NCBI GenBank assembly: GCA_905214315.1
Contig: CAJMLN010000003.1
Coordinates: forward strand, 16,052 to 80,051
Reading direction: 5' to 3'
Source: an uncultured bacterium
GTDB lineage: Bacteria > Bacillota > Clostridia > Christensenellales > QALW01
DNA: 64,000 nucleotides
Shown: in pieces, positions 50,257 through 58,335 of the stretch
How positions within the stretch are numbered: the stretch's first letter is position 1
Layout: every line of letters starts with the position of its first letter
Program-made: the position numbers and the translations under genes
The notes under the pieces: generated by a model
What the model was told of the DNA's origin: nothing
Databases searched by the model: none
The model's input: only the letters and a program-made list of their open reading frames with translations

Positions 50257-52185
50257 ATGAAGATTACTTTGCCGGATCAATCTATCAAAGAATACGCAGG
50301 GGCGGTCACCCCGGCGCAAGTGGCCGCGGATATCAGCGAGGGGCTGGCGCGGGAAGCCGTTGCCGCCACAGCGGACGGAAAGCTTATTGCTTTGGAGCAT
50401 ACTCTTACGGAAGATACCGCGCTTTCCATTATAACAAAGCGCGATCCGCTTTATATAAGCGTGCTTCGCCATACGGCCAGCCATGTGCTGGCGCAGGCTG
50501 TACTGCGGTTGTATCCCAACACCAAACTGGCAATCGGCCCGGCGATTGAAAACGGTTTTTATTATGATTTCGATTTTGAAGAGCCTGTCAGCAGTGCGGA
50601 CATTGAAAAAATCGAAAAAGAAATGACGAAAATTGCATCGGAGAAATTAGAGCTGAAGCGTTTTTTGCTTAGCCGCGGCGAGGCTTTGGAGGAAATGAAG
50701 GAGCAGCCCTATAAGCAGGAGCTGATAAGAGAGCTGCCGGAGGGAGAGGAAATTTCTTTTTATCGCCAGGGAGAGTTTACGGATTTGTGCGCCGGTCCGC
50801 ATCTTAAGACGACTGCGGAGGTCAAGCACTTTAAGATTCTTTCCTTAACCGGCGCCTATTGGCGCGGCAGCGAAAAGAACAAGATGCTTACCAGAATTTA
50901 TGCCACGGCGTTTGCTAAAAAGCAGGAGCTGGAGGAATATCTTACCCAGCTTGAGGAAGCTAAAAAGCGGGATCATAATAAGCTGGGCAGGGAACTGGAG
51001 CTGTTTACTACCAGTGATGTCATCGGTCAGGGACTGCCGATTCTGCTGCCGAAGGGAGCCAGGGTTATCCAGCTGCTGCAGCGTTTTGTAGAGGACGAGG
51101 AGCAGAAGCGAGGCTGGCAGCTTACAAAAACACCTTTGATGGCTAAAAGCGATCTGTATAAGATCAGCGGTCACTGGGATCATTATAAAGAGGGTATGTT
51201 TGTGATGGGGGATGAAGAGAAAGACGACGAGGTTTTTGCCCTCCGTCCGATGACCTGCCCGTTCCAGTATCAGGCTTACTTGAATCGGCCGCGCTCTTAC
51301 AGGGACCTTCCCCTGCGGTACAGCGAAACGTCTACGCTTTTCAGGAATGAAGCCTCCGGCGAGATGCACGGCCTGATTCGGGTGCGGCAGTTTACGATCT
51401 CCGAAGGACATCTGATGTGTACGCCGGAACAGCTGGAAGAGGAATTTAAAAACTGCTTGGAGCTTACCACGTTTATGCTGAAGACCGTAGGCCTTTATGA
51501 GGATGTTTCCTATCGCTTCTCCCAGTGGGACCCCAGTGACAGGGAAAAGTATATCGGTACGCCGGAGCAATGGGACGAAGCGCAGGGCGTTATGCAGAAA
51601 ATTCTGGACCATTTGGGACTTACCTATAAAATTGGAATCGGCGAAGCGGCATTCTACGGACCTAAACTGGATATTCAGATCAAAAATGTGCACGGCAAGG
51701 AAGATACGCTGATTACCATACAAATCGATCAGATGCTTGCGGAAAATTTCGGGATGGAATATACCGATCGGGACGGGGAGAAAAAACATCCGTATATTAT
51801 TCACCGTACTTCCATTGGCTGTTATGAGCGGACGCTGGCGCTGCTGATAGAAAAATATGCCGGTGCATTCCCCACCTGGCTGGCGCCGGTACAGGTGAAG
51901 GTAATGAATATTACGGATCGGACCGACGAGACCTGCAGGGCGATTCTGCAAAAGCTTTCTGATGCGTCGCTTCGTGCCGAATATGATGCGCGTAATGAAA
52001 AGATCGGCTACAAAATCCGCGAGGCACAGCTGGAAAAGGTACCGTATATGCTGATAATAGGTGATCGGGAAGCGGCCGAGGGAAAGGTAGCGGTGCGTTC
52101 TCGGAAAGAGGGCGATTTGGGAACCATGACGGTAGAAGCGTTTTTGTCAAAAATATTACTTGAGGTTGCTGCAAAGCAGCTTTAA
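50257..52185 (+). CDS. thrS: Threonyl-tRNA synthetase
   Basis: A 642-residue class II synthetase. The TGS domain (residues 1-60) is followed by the editing/SAD domain with H-T-A-S-H near 70, the catalytic core with zinc ligands starting at M-T-C-P near 332, class II motif 2 F-R-N-E near 360 and motif 3 G-x-x-E-R-T near 520, then an anticodon-binding C-terminal domain. GGAGG lies 8 nt before the ATG. Expression is governed by the upstream T-box. Confidence 0.96.
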   Translation: MKITLPDQSIKEYAGAVTPAQVAADISEGLAREAVAATADGKLIALEHTLTEDTALSIITKRDPLYISVLRHTASHVLAQAVLRLYPNTKLAIGPAIENGFYYDFDFEEPVSSADIEKIEKEMTKIASEKLELKRFLLSRGEALEEMKEQPYKQELIRELPEGEEISFYRQGEFTDLCAGPHLKTTAEVKHFKILSLTGAYWRGSEKNKMLTRIYATAFAKKQELEEYLTQLEEAKKRDHNKLGRELELFTTSDVIGQGLPILLPKGARVIQLLQRFVEDEEQKRGWQLTKTPLMAKSDLYKISGHWDHYKEGMFVMGDEEKDDEVFALRPMTCPFQYQAYLNRPRSYRDLPLRYSETSTLFRNEASGEMHGLIRVRQFTISEGHLMCTPEQLEEEFKNCLELTTFMLKTVGLYEDVSYRFSQWDPSDREKYIGTPEQWDEAQGVMQKILDHLGLTYKIGIGEAAFYGPKLDIQIKNVHGKEDTLITIQIDQMLAENFGMEYTDRDGEKKHPYIIHRTSIGCYERTLALLIEKYAGAFPTWLAPVQVKVMNITDRTDETCRAILQKLSDASLRAEYDARNEKIGYKIREAQLEKVPYMLIIGDREAAEGKVAVRSRKEGDLGTMTVEAFLSKILLEVAAKQL

Positions 52186-52198
52186 CAGGGGGTATTTT

Positions 52199-53134
52199 AT
52201 GAAAATTTCAATTGCAACGGGAGCATTGCGGCCTTTGTTTGACGGCACGCCGCAGTCGCTGATCAAGGCTTATGAAAATACGGATTTTATACATTTTGAT
52301 TATGGCTTTGACGGTTTTTTTGATGAAAAGAGCGAGTATTACGATGCAAAATTTGAACAGGGTTTGCACGATGTACGGGAGCAGGCGGAAAAGCAGGGCG
52401 CGGATTTTGTAATGGCGCACGCGCCATATCGGTATAATCCCTGCCGCAGCAGGGAAGAATTTGAAGCGCAGGCTAGCGAGACAAAGAGAGCTATATACGC
52501 CTGCAGTGTTTTGGGCATTGACCGTATGACGGTTCATGCGGGCTTTGGCTTTGTGGAGAATATGGAGGAAATGCTGCGGATCAATCAACAGTATTTCGGA
52601 TTTCTTCTTCCTGAAGCGGAAAAGTACGGTGTGACATTGATGATGGAAAATATCGCCGAAGAAATCTATCAGCGTCCGTTTGTTGTGGAAACAGCGGATA
52701 CGATGCTGGAGCTTAAGCGGCGTTTGGGAAATCATCCGCTGCTGCGCGTCTGCTGGGATACAGGGCATGCCAATGTAAAAAATCTGGACCAGTATGCCAA
52801 TATTGCCAAGCTTAGAGGCGAGCTTTTCGGCCTGCATATTCAGGATAATAACGGATATCATGACGACCATATGCCGCCGCTGATGGGCACGGTCAATTAT
52901 GATGAGGTTCTGAAGGGGCTGCTGGATATCGGATATGACGGACCGTTTAATCTGGAATCCCATATATTTAATAACGGCAAGATGTGGCCAAATTACCGCA
53001 GAGAATTTACGGAAGCTTCCAAAGCGCAGACAAGATTGTTTGACCCGGATGATGAGCTTAGAATTTATGGGGTGCAGATGATGTACCATTTGGCGGAATA
53101 TATTTTGAAAAAGTATAATATTCCTGTTGAATGA
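52199..53134 (+). CDS. TIM-barrel sugar phosphate isomerase/epimerase-like protein
   Basis: A 311-residue protein of the AP-endonuclease-2/xylose-isomerase-like TIM barrel family. Candidate metal ligands are visible in M-M-E-N near residue 157, C-W-D-T-G-H near 195, H-I-Q-D near 220 and L-E-S-H near 258. Such enzymes isomerise or epimerise sugars, inosose or hydroxypyruvate; the substrate is unknown. The start at ATG 52199 has GGGGG 6 nt upstream; the open frame begins inside thrS. It directly precedes the OLE RNA gene, not an established part of that locus. Confidence 0.85.
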   Translation: MKISIATGALRPLFDGTPQSLIKAYENTDFIHFDYGFDGFFDEKSEYYDAKFEQGLHDVREQAEKQGADFVMAHAPYRYNPCRSREEFEAQASETKRAIYACSVLGIDRMTVHAGFGFVENMEEMLRINQQYFGFLLPEAEKYGVTLMMENIAEEIYQRPFVVETADTMLELKRRLGNHPLLRVCWDTGHANVKNLDQYANIAKLRGELFGLHIQDNNGYHDDHMPPLMGTVNYDEVLKGLLDIGYDGPFNLESHIFNNGKMWPNYRREFTEASKAQTRLFDPDDELRIYGVQMMYHLAEYILKKYNIPVE

Positions 53135-53159
53135 GAAAAAATTTAATATTTATGCATAC

Positions 53160-53187
53160 TTGCAAAAAAATATATATATGGTATAAT
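53160..53187 (+). promoter_or_regulatory. Promoter of the OLE RNA gene
   Basis: -35 TTGCAA (53160-53165), 16-nt AT-rich spacer and consensus -10 TATAAT (53182-53187). It predicts an RNA start near 53194, and no protein gene follows for about 690 nt. Confidence 0.75.
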
Positions 53188-53193
53188 ATCAAT

Positions 53194-53830
53194 GTATGAT
53201 ATCGGCTGTCATAGGCGCCTGGCGTTCCTTGGTGCGTCTGCGGGTTGCCGGCATATGAAGGATAGAATATCAATGATGTTTGGTGGCGCAGTATTCTAGT
53301 CAACTTATCTTGTTCTGAAGGCGGGGTTAAACTATCGCTAAAGGGCATATCGATGAAGTTTCTGGTGCAGGCTTTAAACGCCCAGTTTAGGGTTTGTGCT
53401 GGGAGTTAAGGTTTATGGGACGGTTGCAATGGCATGTAATTTAAGCCCATTTTCCGTGGAGACATATTTCGGTGGTGCGTGCATTACTGGATATGAAGAA
53501 CCTGCTATGCGGTTCCTCTCAAAAGGGGCTGTGTACAGTGTAGCCTGCCTTGCGTGATGTACAGGGATCAGGGATCTACACTCAAAAACTATGGCCGTAG
53601 GGTTTGGGTGATTGCTTTGTGAAATGTATTTTGCAAAAGAGGATAGGAGCTTGATGAGCTTGTTGAGGAAATCTCCTAGACTGTTTTTTGAGTATTGAGG
53701 ATTATAGTGTGGTCTAAGTGGCAATCGAGCCGCGCAGTTTTTTGCGCAGACGCCTTTAAAGGGAAACCGCCTCTCCGGCGACGGGAGGTAGGGGTTTGGG
53801 AAAGCCTGCTCGACCTAAGCCGCAAGGTTT
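53194..53830 (+). ncRNA. ole: OLE RNA (Ornate Large Extremophilic RNA)
   Basis: A roughly 640-nt block with no acceptable reading frame, between its own promoter and oapA. Its length (OLE is about 600 nt), its position directly before oapA and dxs, and its dense secondary structure identify it as OLE RNA. Helices I can see: 53498-53502 with 53511-53515; 53644-53649 with 53673-53678; 53732-53736 with 53743-53747; 53770-53775 with 53783-53788; and a closing TCGAGC/GCTCGA pair (53725-53730 with 53808-53813) around the 3' domain. In Bacillus halodurans OLE forms a membrane-associated ribonucleoprotein with OapA and other partners, affecting tolerance to cold, ethanol and magnesium stress. The ends are estimates; a weak stem with T-tract at 53824-53856 may be a terminator or processing site. 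Confidence 0.85.
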
Positions 53831-53874
53831 ACTCAGTATTCTGCCACCTTATTTTTATTTTAAGGAGTCGAAAG

Positions 53875-54447
53875 ATGAAAAAAAATAAAAATAACCAAGA
53901 GGAGATTCCGCAACAAAAGCGTGCATATTTATGGGCATTGCGGATGATGCTGCTTACTTTTTTATTAGCAGCAGTTTTTGCCTTTGTGGCGGATGTAATT
54001 TCCCGGGGTGAGTCCTTTGTGCTGCCGATTATTATTTTGGTGATTCTGATCTGTTTAGGGTGCTTCTTTGATATCATCGGCACGGCCGTGGCGTCGGCGG
54101 ATATCGCGCCGTTTGTGGCAATGTCCAGCAGAAAGGTGCGCGGTGCGAAAGAATGTATTTTTGTTCTGCAGAACGCGGATAAGGTGTCGAATATATGTAA
54201 TGATGTGATCGGAGACATCTGCGGCGTAGTAAGCGGCGCGGCCGCAGCTTCGGTTGTAATGCTGGCGCTGGTGCATATCGGACAGAGCCATGAGCTTTGG
54301 CTCAGTATTCTGGCCAGTGCGTTGGTCTCGGCGATTACCGTGGGCAGTAAAGCGGCGGGGAAATCCGTTGCAATGAAAAAATCAAAGGAAATTGTATATA
54401 TGACGGGTTATGTTATTTCATTTTTCAGAAAACAGGATAAAAAATAA
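53875..54447 (+). CDS. oapA: OLE-associated protein OapA
   Basis: A 190-residue protein with a basic, lysine-rich N-terminus and about four transmembrane segments (roughly residues 21-42, 48-70, 118-140 and 143-160). A conserved-looking polar section lies between the second and third (S-S-R-K-V-R-G-A-K-E near 85). This matches OapA, the integral membrane protein that binds OLE RNA and carries it to the membrane. AAGGAG lies 7 nt before ATG 53875; the reading frame extends upstream only through the OLE RNA 3' domain. It is followed without a gap by dxs, the conserved OLE-oapA-dxs order. Confidence 0.88.
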   Translation: MKKNKNNQEEIPQQKRAYLWALRMMLLTFLLAAVFAFVADVISRGESFVLPIIILVILICLGCFFDIIGTAVASADIAPFVAMSSRKVRGAKECIFVLQNADKVSNICNDVIGDICGVVSGAAAASVVMLALVHIGQSHELWLSILASALVSAITVGSKAAGKSVAMKKSKEIVYMTGYVISFFRKQDKK

Positions 54448-56252
54448 TGCTTGAGAAGATCAATTCTCCTGCGGATATCAAAGCACTGCATATTGATGAG
54501 CTTGAACGGCTGGCCGACGAGATACGCAGTGAGATTATAAAGACCACGCTGCATAACGGCGGACATTTGGCCTCCAATCTGGGAACCGTTGAGCTTACTC
54601 TGGCTATTCATTATGTGTTTGACGCCCCCGAGGATAAGCTGATATTTGATGTGGGACACCAGTGTTATACCCATAAGCTGATTACCGGCCGGCGAGATCG
54701 CTTCGGTACATTGCGGAGGCAGAACGGCATCAGCGGCTTTCCCAGCCATACAGAGAGTGAATATGATACTTTTGATGCGGGACATTCCTCTACGGCTATT
54801 TCTGCGGCACTGGGGCTTGCACGGGCCAGAGACCGTAAAGGTGAGGATTATCATGTGATCGCCATTGTTGGAGACGGCGCTATGGGCGGCGGAATGGCTT
54901 TTGAGGCCATCAATGACGCAGGTGCTTCGCGGGAGACAAAGCTGATTATTGTTTTAAATGACAATGAAATGTCGATTTCTAAAAATGTAGGAGCACTTTC
55001 AGGACATTTCAGTAAGCTGAGAACCACAAAGGGATATCTGCGCAGTAAAAAGAATGTACGGCAGGCCCTGGAAAAGATTAATCATTCGGGGAAGCTGTTT
55101 AATGCAGTTGCCCACCTGCGCAATACACTGCGCTATTTTTTGATAGGTGAGACGATATTTGATGCGATGGGGCTTAAATATTTAGGGCCCATCAACGGCC
55201 ATTCCCTCAAGGATATGATCGATATTCTTCGGCGGGCGAAGGAACAGCCCGGCCCGGTGGTGATTCATGCGGTTACCTGTAAGGGCTGCGGTTACGCAAA
55301 AGCGGAGGAAAACCCGGAAATTTATCACGGCGTTTCCTGCGGTAAAGGGGATGGCTTGGAAAAAGTATCTTATGCAAAGCAGCTCAGCGATACACTTTGC
55401 CGGCTTGCGCGGGATAACGACGGGGTATGCGCTGTGACCGCGGGTATGACTTATAATACGGGCCTGGCGGAGTTTGCCAAAAAGTTTCCGCAGCGCTTTT
55501 TTGATACCGGTATTGCCGAACAGCATGCGCTGGGAATGGCGGGCGGCCTGGCAAAGGGCGGACTGCATCCCTATGTGGTTATTTACTCTACTTTTTTGCA
55601 GCGTGGTTTTGATCAGGTATTTCATGATATTTGTCTGCAGGGATTGCCAGTTACCCTATGTATTGATCATGCGGGGCTGGTTGGCGAGGACGGTCCTACG
55701 CATAACGGGGTATTTGACGTCGGTTTTTTGCGGTCTATGCCGGGACTTATTTTATTGGCACCGCGTGATACGGAGGAATTTGATAGAATGCTGGTTTATT
55801 CTCTTGCAGAAAAAGGACCGGTAGCAATTCGATATCCCAAGGGATGTGTAGAAAATATAGAAGGAAGGAATCCTTTTAACGGAATGAGCTGGGATGAACT
55901 GCTGGAAGGCGAGAACGGCACTGTTTTAACGTTTGGTGCCTGTATTGCTGAAGGAATGCAGATTGCCCGGACTCTGGGATGGGGGCTGATTGATGCCCGC
56001 ACGCTGAAGCCTCTGGATATGCAATGTCTGGAAAAAATTAAGAATACTCCTATCTGCGTAATTGAGGATAACGCGCCCCAGGGGGGGCTTTTTGAAGCCG
56101 TGCTGCACTATTATCAGGAGAAGGGCGCTGCTGTAAAAATAAGAGGATTCGCGCTGGACGATGTCTTTACTGCGGTAGGAAGCGTAGAACAGCAAAGGGA
56201 AAGCAATCATATGGATACTGCATACATACTGGAACAGCTGAAACAGCTATGA
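54447..56252 (+). CDS. dxs: 1-deoxy-D-xylulose-5-phosphate synthase
   Basis: A 601-residue thiamine-diphosphate enzyme that makes DXP from pyruvate and glyceraldehyde 3-phosphate, the first step of the MEP isoprenoid pathway. The ThDP motif starts G-D-G-A-M-G-G near residue 146 and ends N-D-N near 174. The catalytic region E-Q-H-A near 355 and the D-H-A-G-L-V-G-E-D-G-P-T-H segment near 405 are present. Its start shares a base with the oapA stop, and it overlaps tlyA by 4 nt. It supplies precursors to ispA. Confidence 0.95.
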   Translation: MLEKINSPADIKALHIDELERLADEIRSEIIKTTLHNGGHLASNLGTVELTLAIHYVFDAPEDKLIFDVGHQCYTHKLITGRRDRFGTLRRQNGISGFPSHTESEYDTFDAGHSSTAISAALGLARARDRKGEDYHVIAIVGDGAMGGGMAFEAINDAGASRETKLIIVLNDNEMSISKNVGALSGHFSKLRTTKGYLRSKKNVRQALEKINHSGKLFNAVAHLRNTLRYFLIGETIFDAMGLKYLGPINGHSLKDMIDILRRAKEQPGPVVIHAVTCKGCGYAKAEENPEIYHGVSCGKGDGLEKVSYAKQLSDTLCRLARDNDGVCAVTAGMTYNTGLAEFAKKFPQRFFDTGIAEQHALGMAGGLAKGGLHPYVVIYSTFLQRGFDQVFHDICLQGLPVTLCIDHAGLVGEDGPTHNGVFDVGFLRSMPGLILLAPRDTEEFDRMLVYSLAEKGPVAIRYPKGCVENIEGRNPFNGMSWDELLEGENGTVLTFGACIAEGMQIARTLGWGLIDARTLKPLDMQCLEKIKNTPICVIEDNAPQGGLFEAVLHYYQEKGAAVKIRGFALDDVFTAVGSVEQQRESNHMDTAYILEQLKQL

Positions 56253-56998
56253 GGTTAGATAAAGCGATATTTTTGCGAGGACTGGCTCAGTCCCGCAGCA
56301 GGGCGGAACAGTTGATTGCCTCCGGCAATGTTTCCGTAAACGGGGAAACGGTGAAGAAGGCCTCGTATGCGGTAGAGGAATGCGATAAGATCCTCGTGCG
56401 GGATTTCGGCTATGTGGGGCGCGGCGGGCTGAAACTGGAATATGCGCTGGATATCTTCGGAATCCTGTGCCGGGGAAAAAAGGCTCTGGATATCGGTGCT
56501 TCCACCGGCGGCTTTACGCAGTGCCTGCTGCGGCGCGGGGCACAGAAAGTAATTGCCGTGGATGTGGGGCATGGCCAAATGGCGCCGGCATTGGCCGGGG
56601 ATCCGCGCGTGCTGCTGCTTGAAAACACCAATGCTCGGTATCTTGCCCCGGAAATGACAGGCGGCAAAGCGGAACTTGCGGTAATGGACGTATCGTTTAT
56701 TTCGCAGACGACGCTGTATCCTGCGGTATTTTCCTGCCTGGAGGAGCAGGCACCGGTTGTTACGTTGGTAAAACCGCAGTTTGAGGCTGGAAGCCGAAAT
56801 TTAAATAAAAAAGGCATTGTAAGGAATGCTGCCGTGTATCCGGAGGTACTTGAGACGATTGACCGCCATGCACGTACATTTGGCCGCGGCATAGCAAAAG
56901 CCTGTATTTCTCCTGTCTTGGGTGGAGACGGCAATAAAGAGTTTTTGGTATTATTGGAGAGGGGTGCCAAGAGTTTTGATTTTGAAAGTACGCTGTAA
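56249..56998 (+). CDS. tlyA: TlyA-family rRNA methyltransferase
   Basis: A 249-residue protein: N-terminal S4 domain (residues 1-60) and an FtsJ-like SAM methyltransferase with D-I-G-A-S-T-G-G-F-T near 77, D-V-S-F-I near 148 and V-K-P-Q-F-E near 173. TlyA makes 2'-O-methyl marks on 16S and/or 23S rRNA. It overlaps dxs by 4 nt, the usual partner (YqxC in Bacillus). Confidence 0.93.
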   Translation: MRLDKAIFLRGLAQSRSRAEQLIASGNVSVNGETVKKASYAVEECDKILVRDFGYVGRGGLKLEYALDIFGILCRGKKALDIGASTGGFTQCLLRRGAQKVIAVDVGHGQMAPALAGDPRVLLLENTNARYLAPEMTGGKAELAVMDVSFISQTTLYPAVFSCLEEQAPVVTLVKPQFEAGSRNLNKKGIVRNAAVYPEVLETIDRHARTFGRGIAKACISPVLGGDGNKEFLVLLERGAKSFDFESTL

Positions 56999-57010
56999 TC
57001 GGAGGCGATA

Positions 57011-57886
57011 TTGAGTTTGAAGCGTATCGGGATTTATGTAAATAAAAGAAAAGACGAAACACTTGCCGTTACACGTGATGTACAGGAAAGGGCGCAAAAA
57101 CTGGGGTTTATCTGTGATGTAATGTCGGATGCCAAAGTAATTGCCGAAGAGGATCGTATTCTGGCTGAAAATCAGTTTGCGTCGGAAAATGACTGCATCA
57201 TTGTACTGGGCGGAGACGGAACCATTCTTCGTATTGCCGCTGCGGCGGCGCGGGCGCAGGTGCCGCTGCTTTCTATCAATTTGGGACATTTGGGCTTTTT
57301 GACGGAGCTGGAGCTGGACGAGCTGGAGGACGGATTGCAGAGACTGGCGGAAAATAAGTTTTTTATTGAGGACCGCATGATGCTTTTATGCAAAGCCGGC
57401 GGAAGAGAATTTCTGGCTTTAAACGATGTGTGTCTGCAGCGGGCCAGCAGAGCGCGGCTTTTGCATTTTAGTATTTATGCAGGAGACGAGTTTGCGGACT
57501 CTCTTTCGGCTGACGGTGTGCTGGTTTCCAGCCCTACGGGTTCAACGGCGTATTCTCTTTCGGCAGGAGGGCCGATTGTAAGCCCTAAGGTCAGTCTGCT
57601 GTTGATGACGCCGATCTGTGCGCATACGCTGCGGGCTAGGCCCTTTGTATTTAAAGATGATGAAATATTGCGTTTTGTTTCCCTGGAAAGCTGCGGCTTT
57701 GCCGTCATATGCGACGGCGTTCATCTTCATGCGCTTGACGGAATTACACAGGTGGAAATTTCCCGGTCACCGTATCCCCTGCGTTTTATTAACTTTAAAC
57801 AGAAGAGCTTTTATAAAAGGCTGCATTCAAAATTTATCGAGTGGAACGCTTCAAAGGAGGAGCAGTATGAAAACGACACGCCATAA
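57011..57886 (+). CDS. nadK: NAD kinase
   Basis: A 291-residue enzyme that phosphorylates NAD+ to NADP+. The catalytic G-G-D-G-T is near residue 62, N-L-G-H-L-G-F near 92 and S-P-T-G-S-T-A-Y near 174. The start is a TTG at 57011 with GGAGG 5 nt upstream. It overlaps the argR start by 20 nt. Confidence 0.93.
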   Translation: MSLKRIGIYVNKRKDETLAVTRDVQERAQKLGFICDVMSDAKVIAEEDRILAENQFASENDCIIVLGGDGTILRIAAAAARAQVPLLSINLGHLGFLTELELDELEDGLQRLAENKFFIEDRMMLLCKAGGREFLALNDVCLQRASRARLLHFSIYAGDEFADSLSADGVLVSSPTGSTAYSLSAGGPIVSPKVSLLLMTPICAHTLRARPFVFKDDEILRFVSLESCGFAVICDGVHLHALDGITQVEISRSPYPLRFINFKQKSFYKRLHSKFIEWNASKEEQYENDTP

Positions 57887-58316
57887 TAAAATTTTAGAGA
57901 TTATCGGCAAAAAAGAAATTGAAACGCAGGAGGAACTGGTTTCGGAGCTGAATAACGCGGGCTTTCGGGTTACACAGGCAACAATATCAAGAGATATTAA
58001 AGATCTGCGCCTGACAAAAGTGCCGGATGAACGCGGTGGATACAAATATACTTCGGCAGACAGAACCGAAACGCGTATTACGCCTAAAATGCGGCAGATA
58101 TTTGCCAATTCGGTGCTTTCGATTAATTTTGCCAATAATCTTATTGTTATAAGAACTCTGGCCGGTTCCGCCAGTACCATCGGCGTAGTTGCCGACGCGC
58201 TGAAGCATCCTGCTATTTTGGGCTGCGTCGCGGGGGATGACACGGTTCTGGTGGTAGTGGCCTCCAATGAGGATGTTCCGGATGTAGTGGACAGGCTGAG
58301 CCTTATGCTGGATTAA
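57867..58316 (+). CDS. argR: Arginine repressor ArgR/AhrC
   Basis: A 149-residue regulator. The N-terminal winged helix has V-T-Q-A-T-I-S-R-D near residue 36. The C-terminal hexamerisation and arginine-binding domain includes the G-C-V-A-G-D-D-T motif near 122. It represses arginine synthesis and activates catabolism. AAAGGAGG lies just upstream; the longer open frame before it lies inside nadK. Confidence 0.95.
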   Translation: MKTTRHNKILEIIGKKEIETQEELVSELNNAGFRVTQATISRDIKDLRLTKVPDERGGYKYTSADRTETRITPKMRQIFANSVLSINFANNLIVIRTLAGSASTIGVVADALKHPAILGCVAGDDTVLVVVASNEDVPDVVDRLSLMLD

Positions 58317-58335
58317 GCAAAAGGAGAGGATCGCT

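Noticed and set aside
53413..53724. A 103-codon minus-strand frame in the 53.2-53.8 kb block
   Set aside because: No ribosome binding site, odd composition, and it lies antisense to well-formed RNA helices.
53695..53874. Upstream extension of the oapA reading frame
   Set aside because: It runs through the conserved 3' domain of the OLE RNA and has no ribosome binding site; ATG 53875 has AAGGAG at proper distance.
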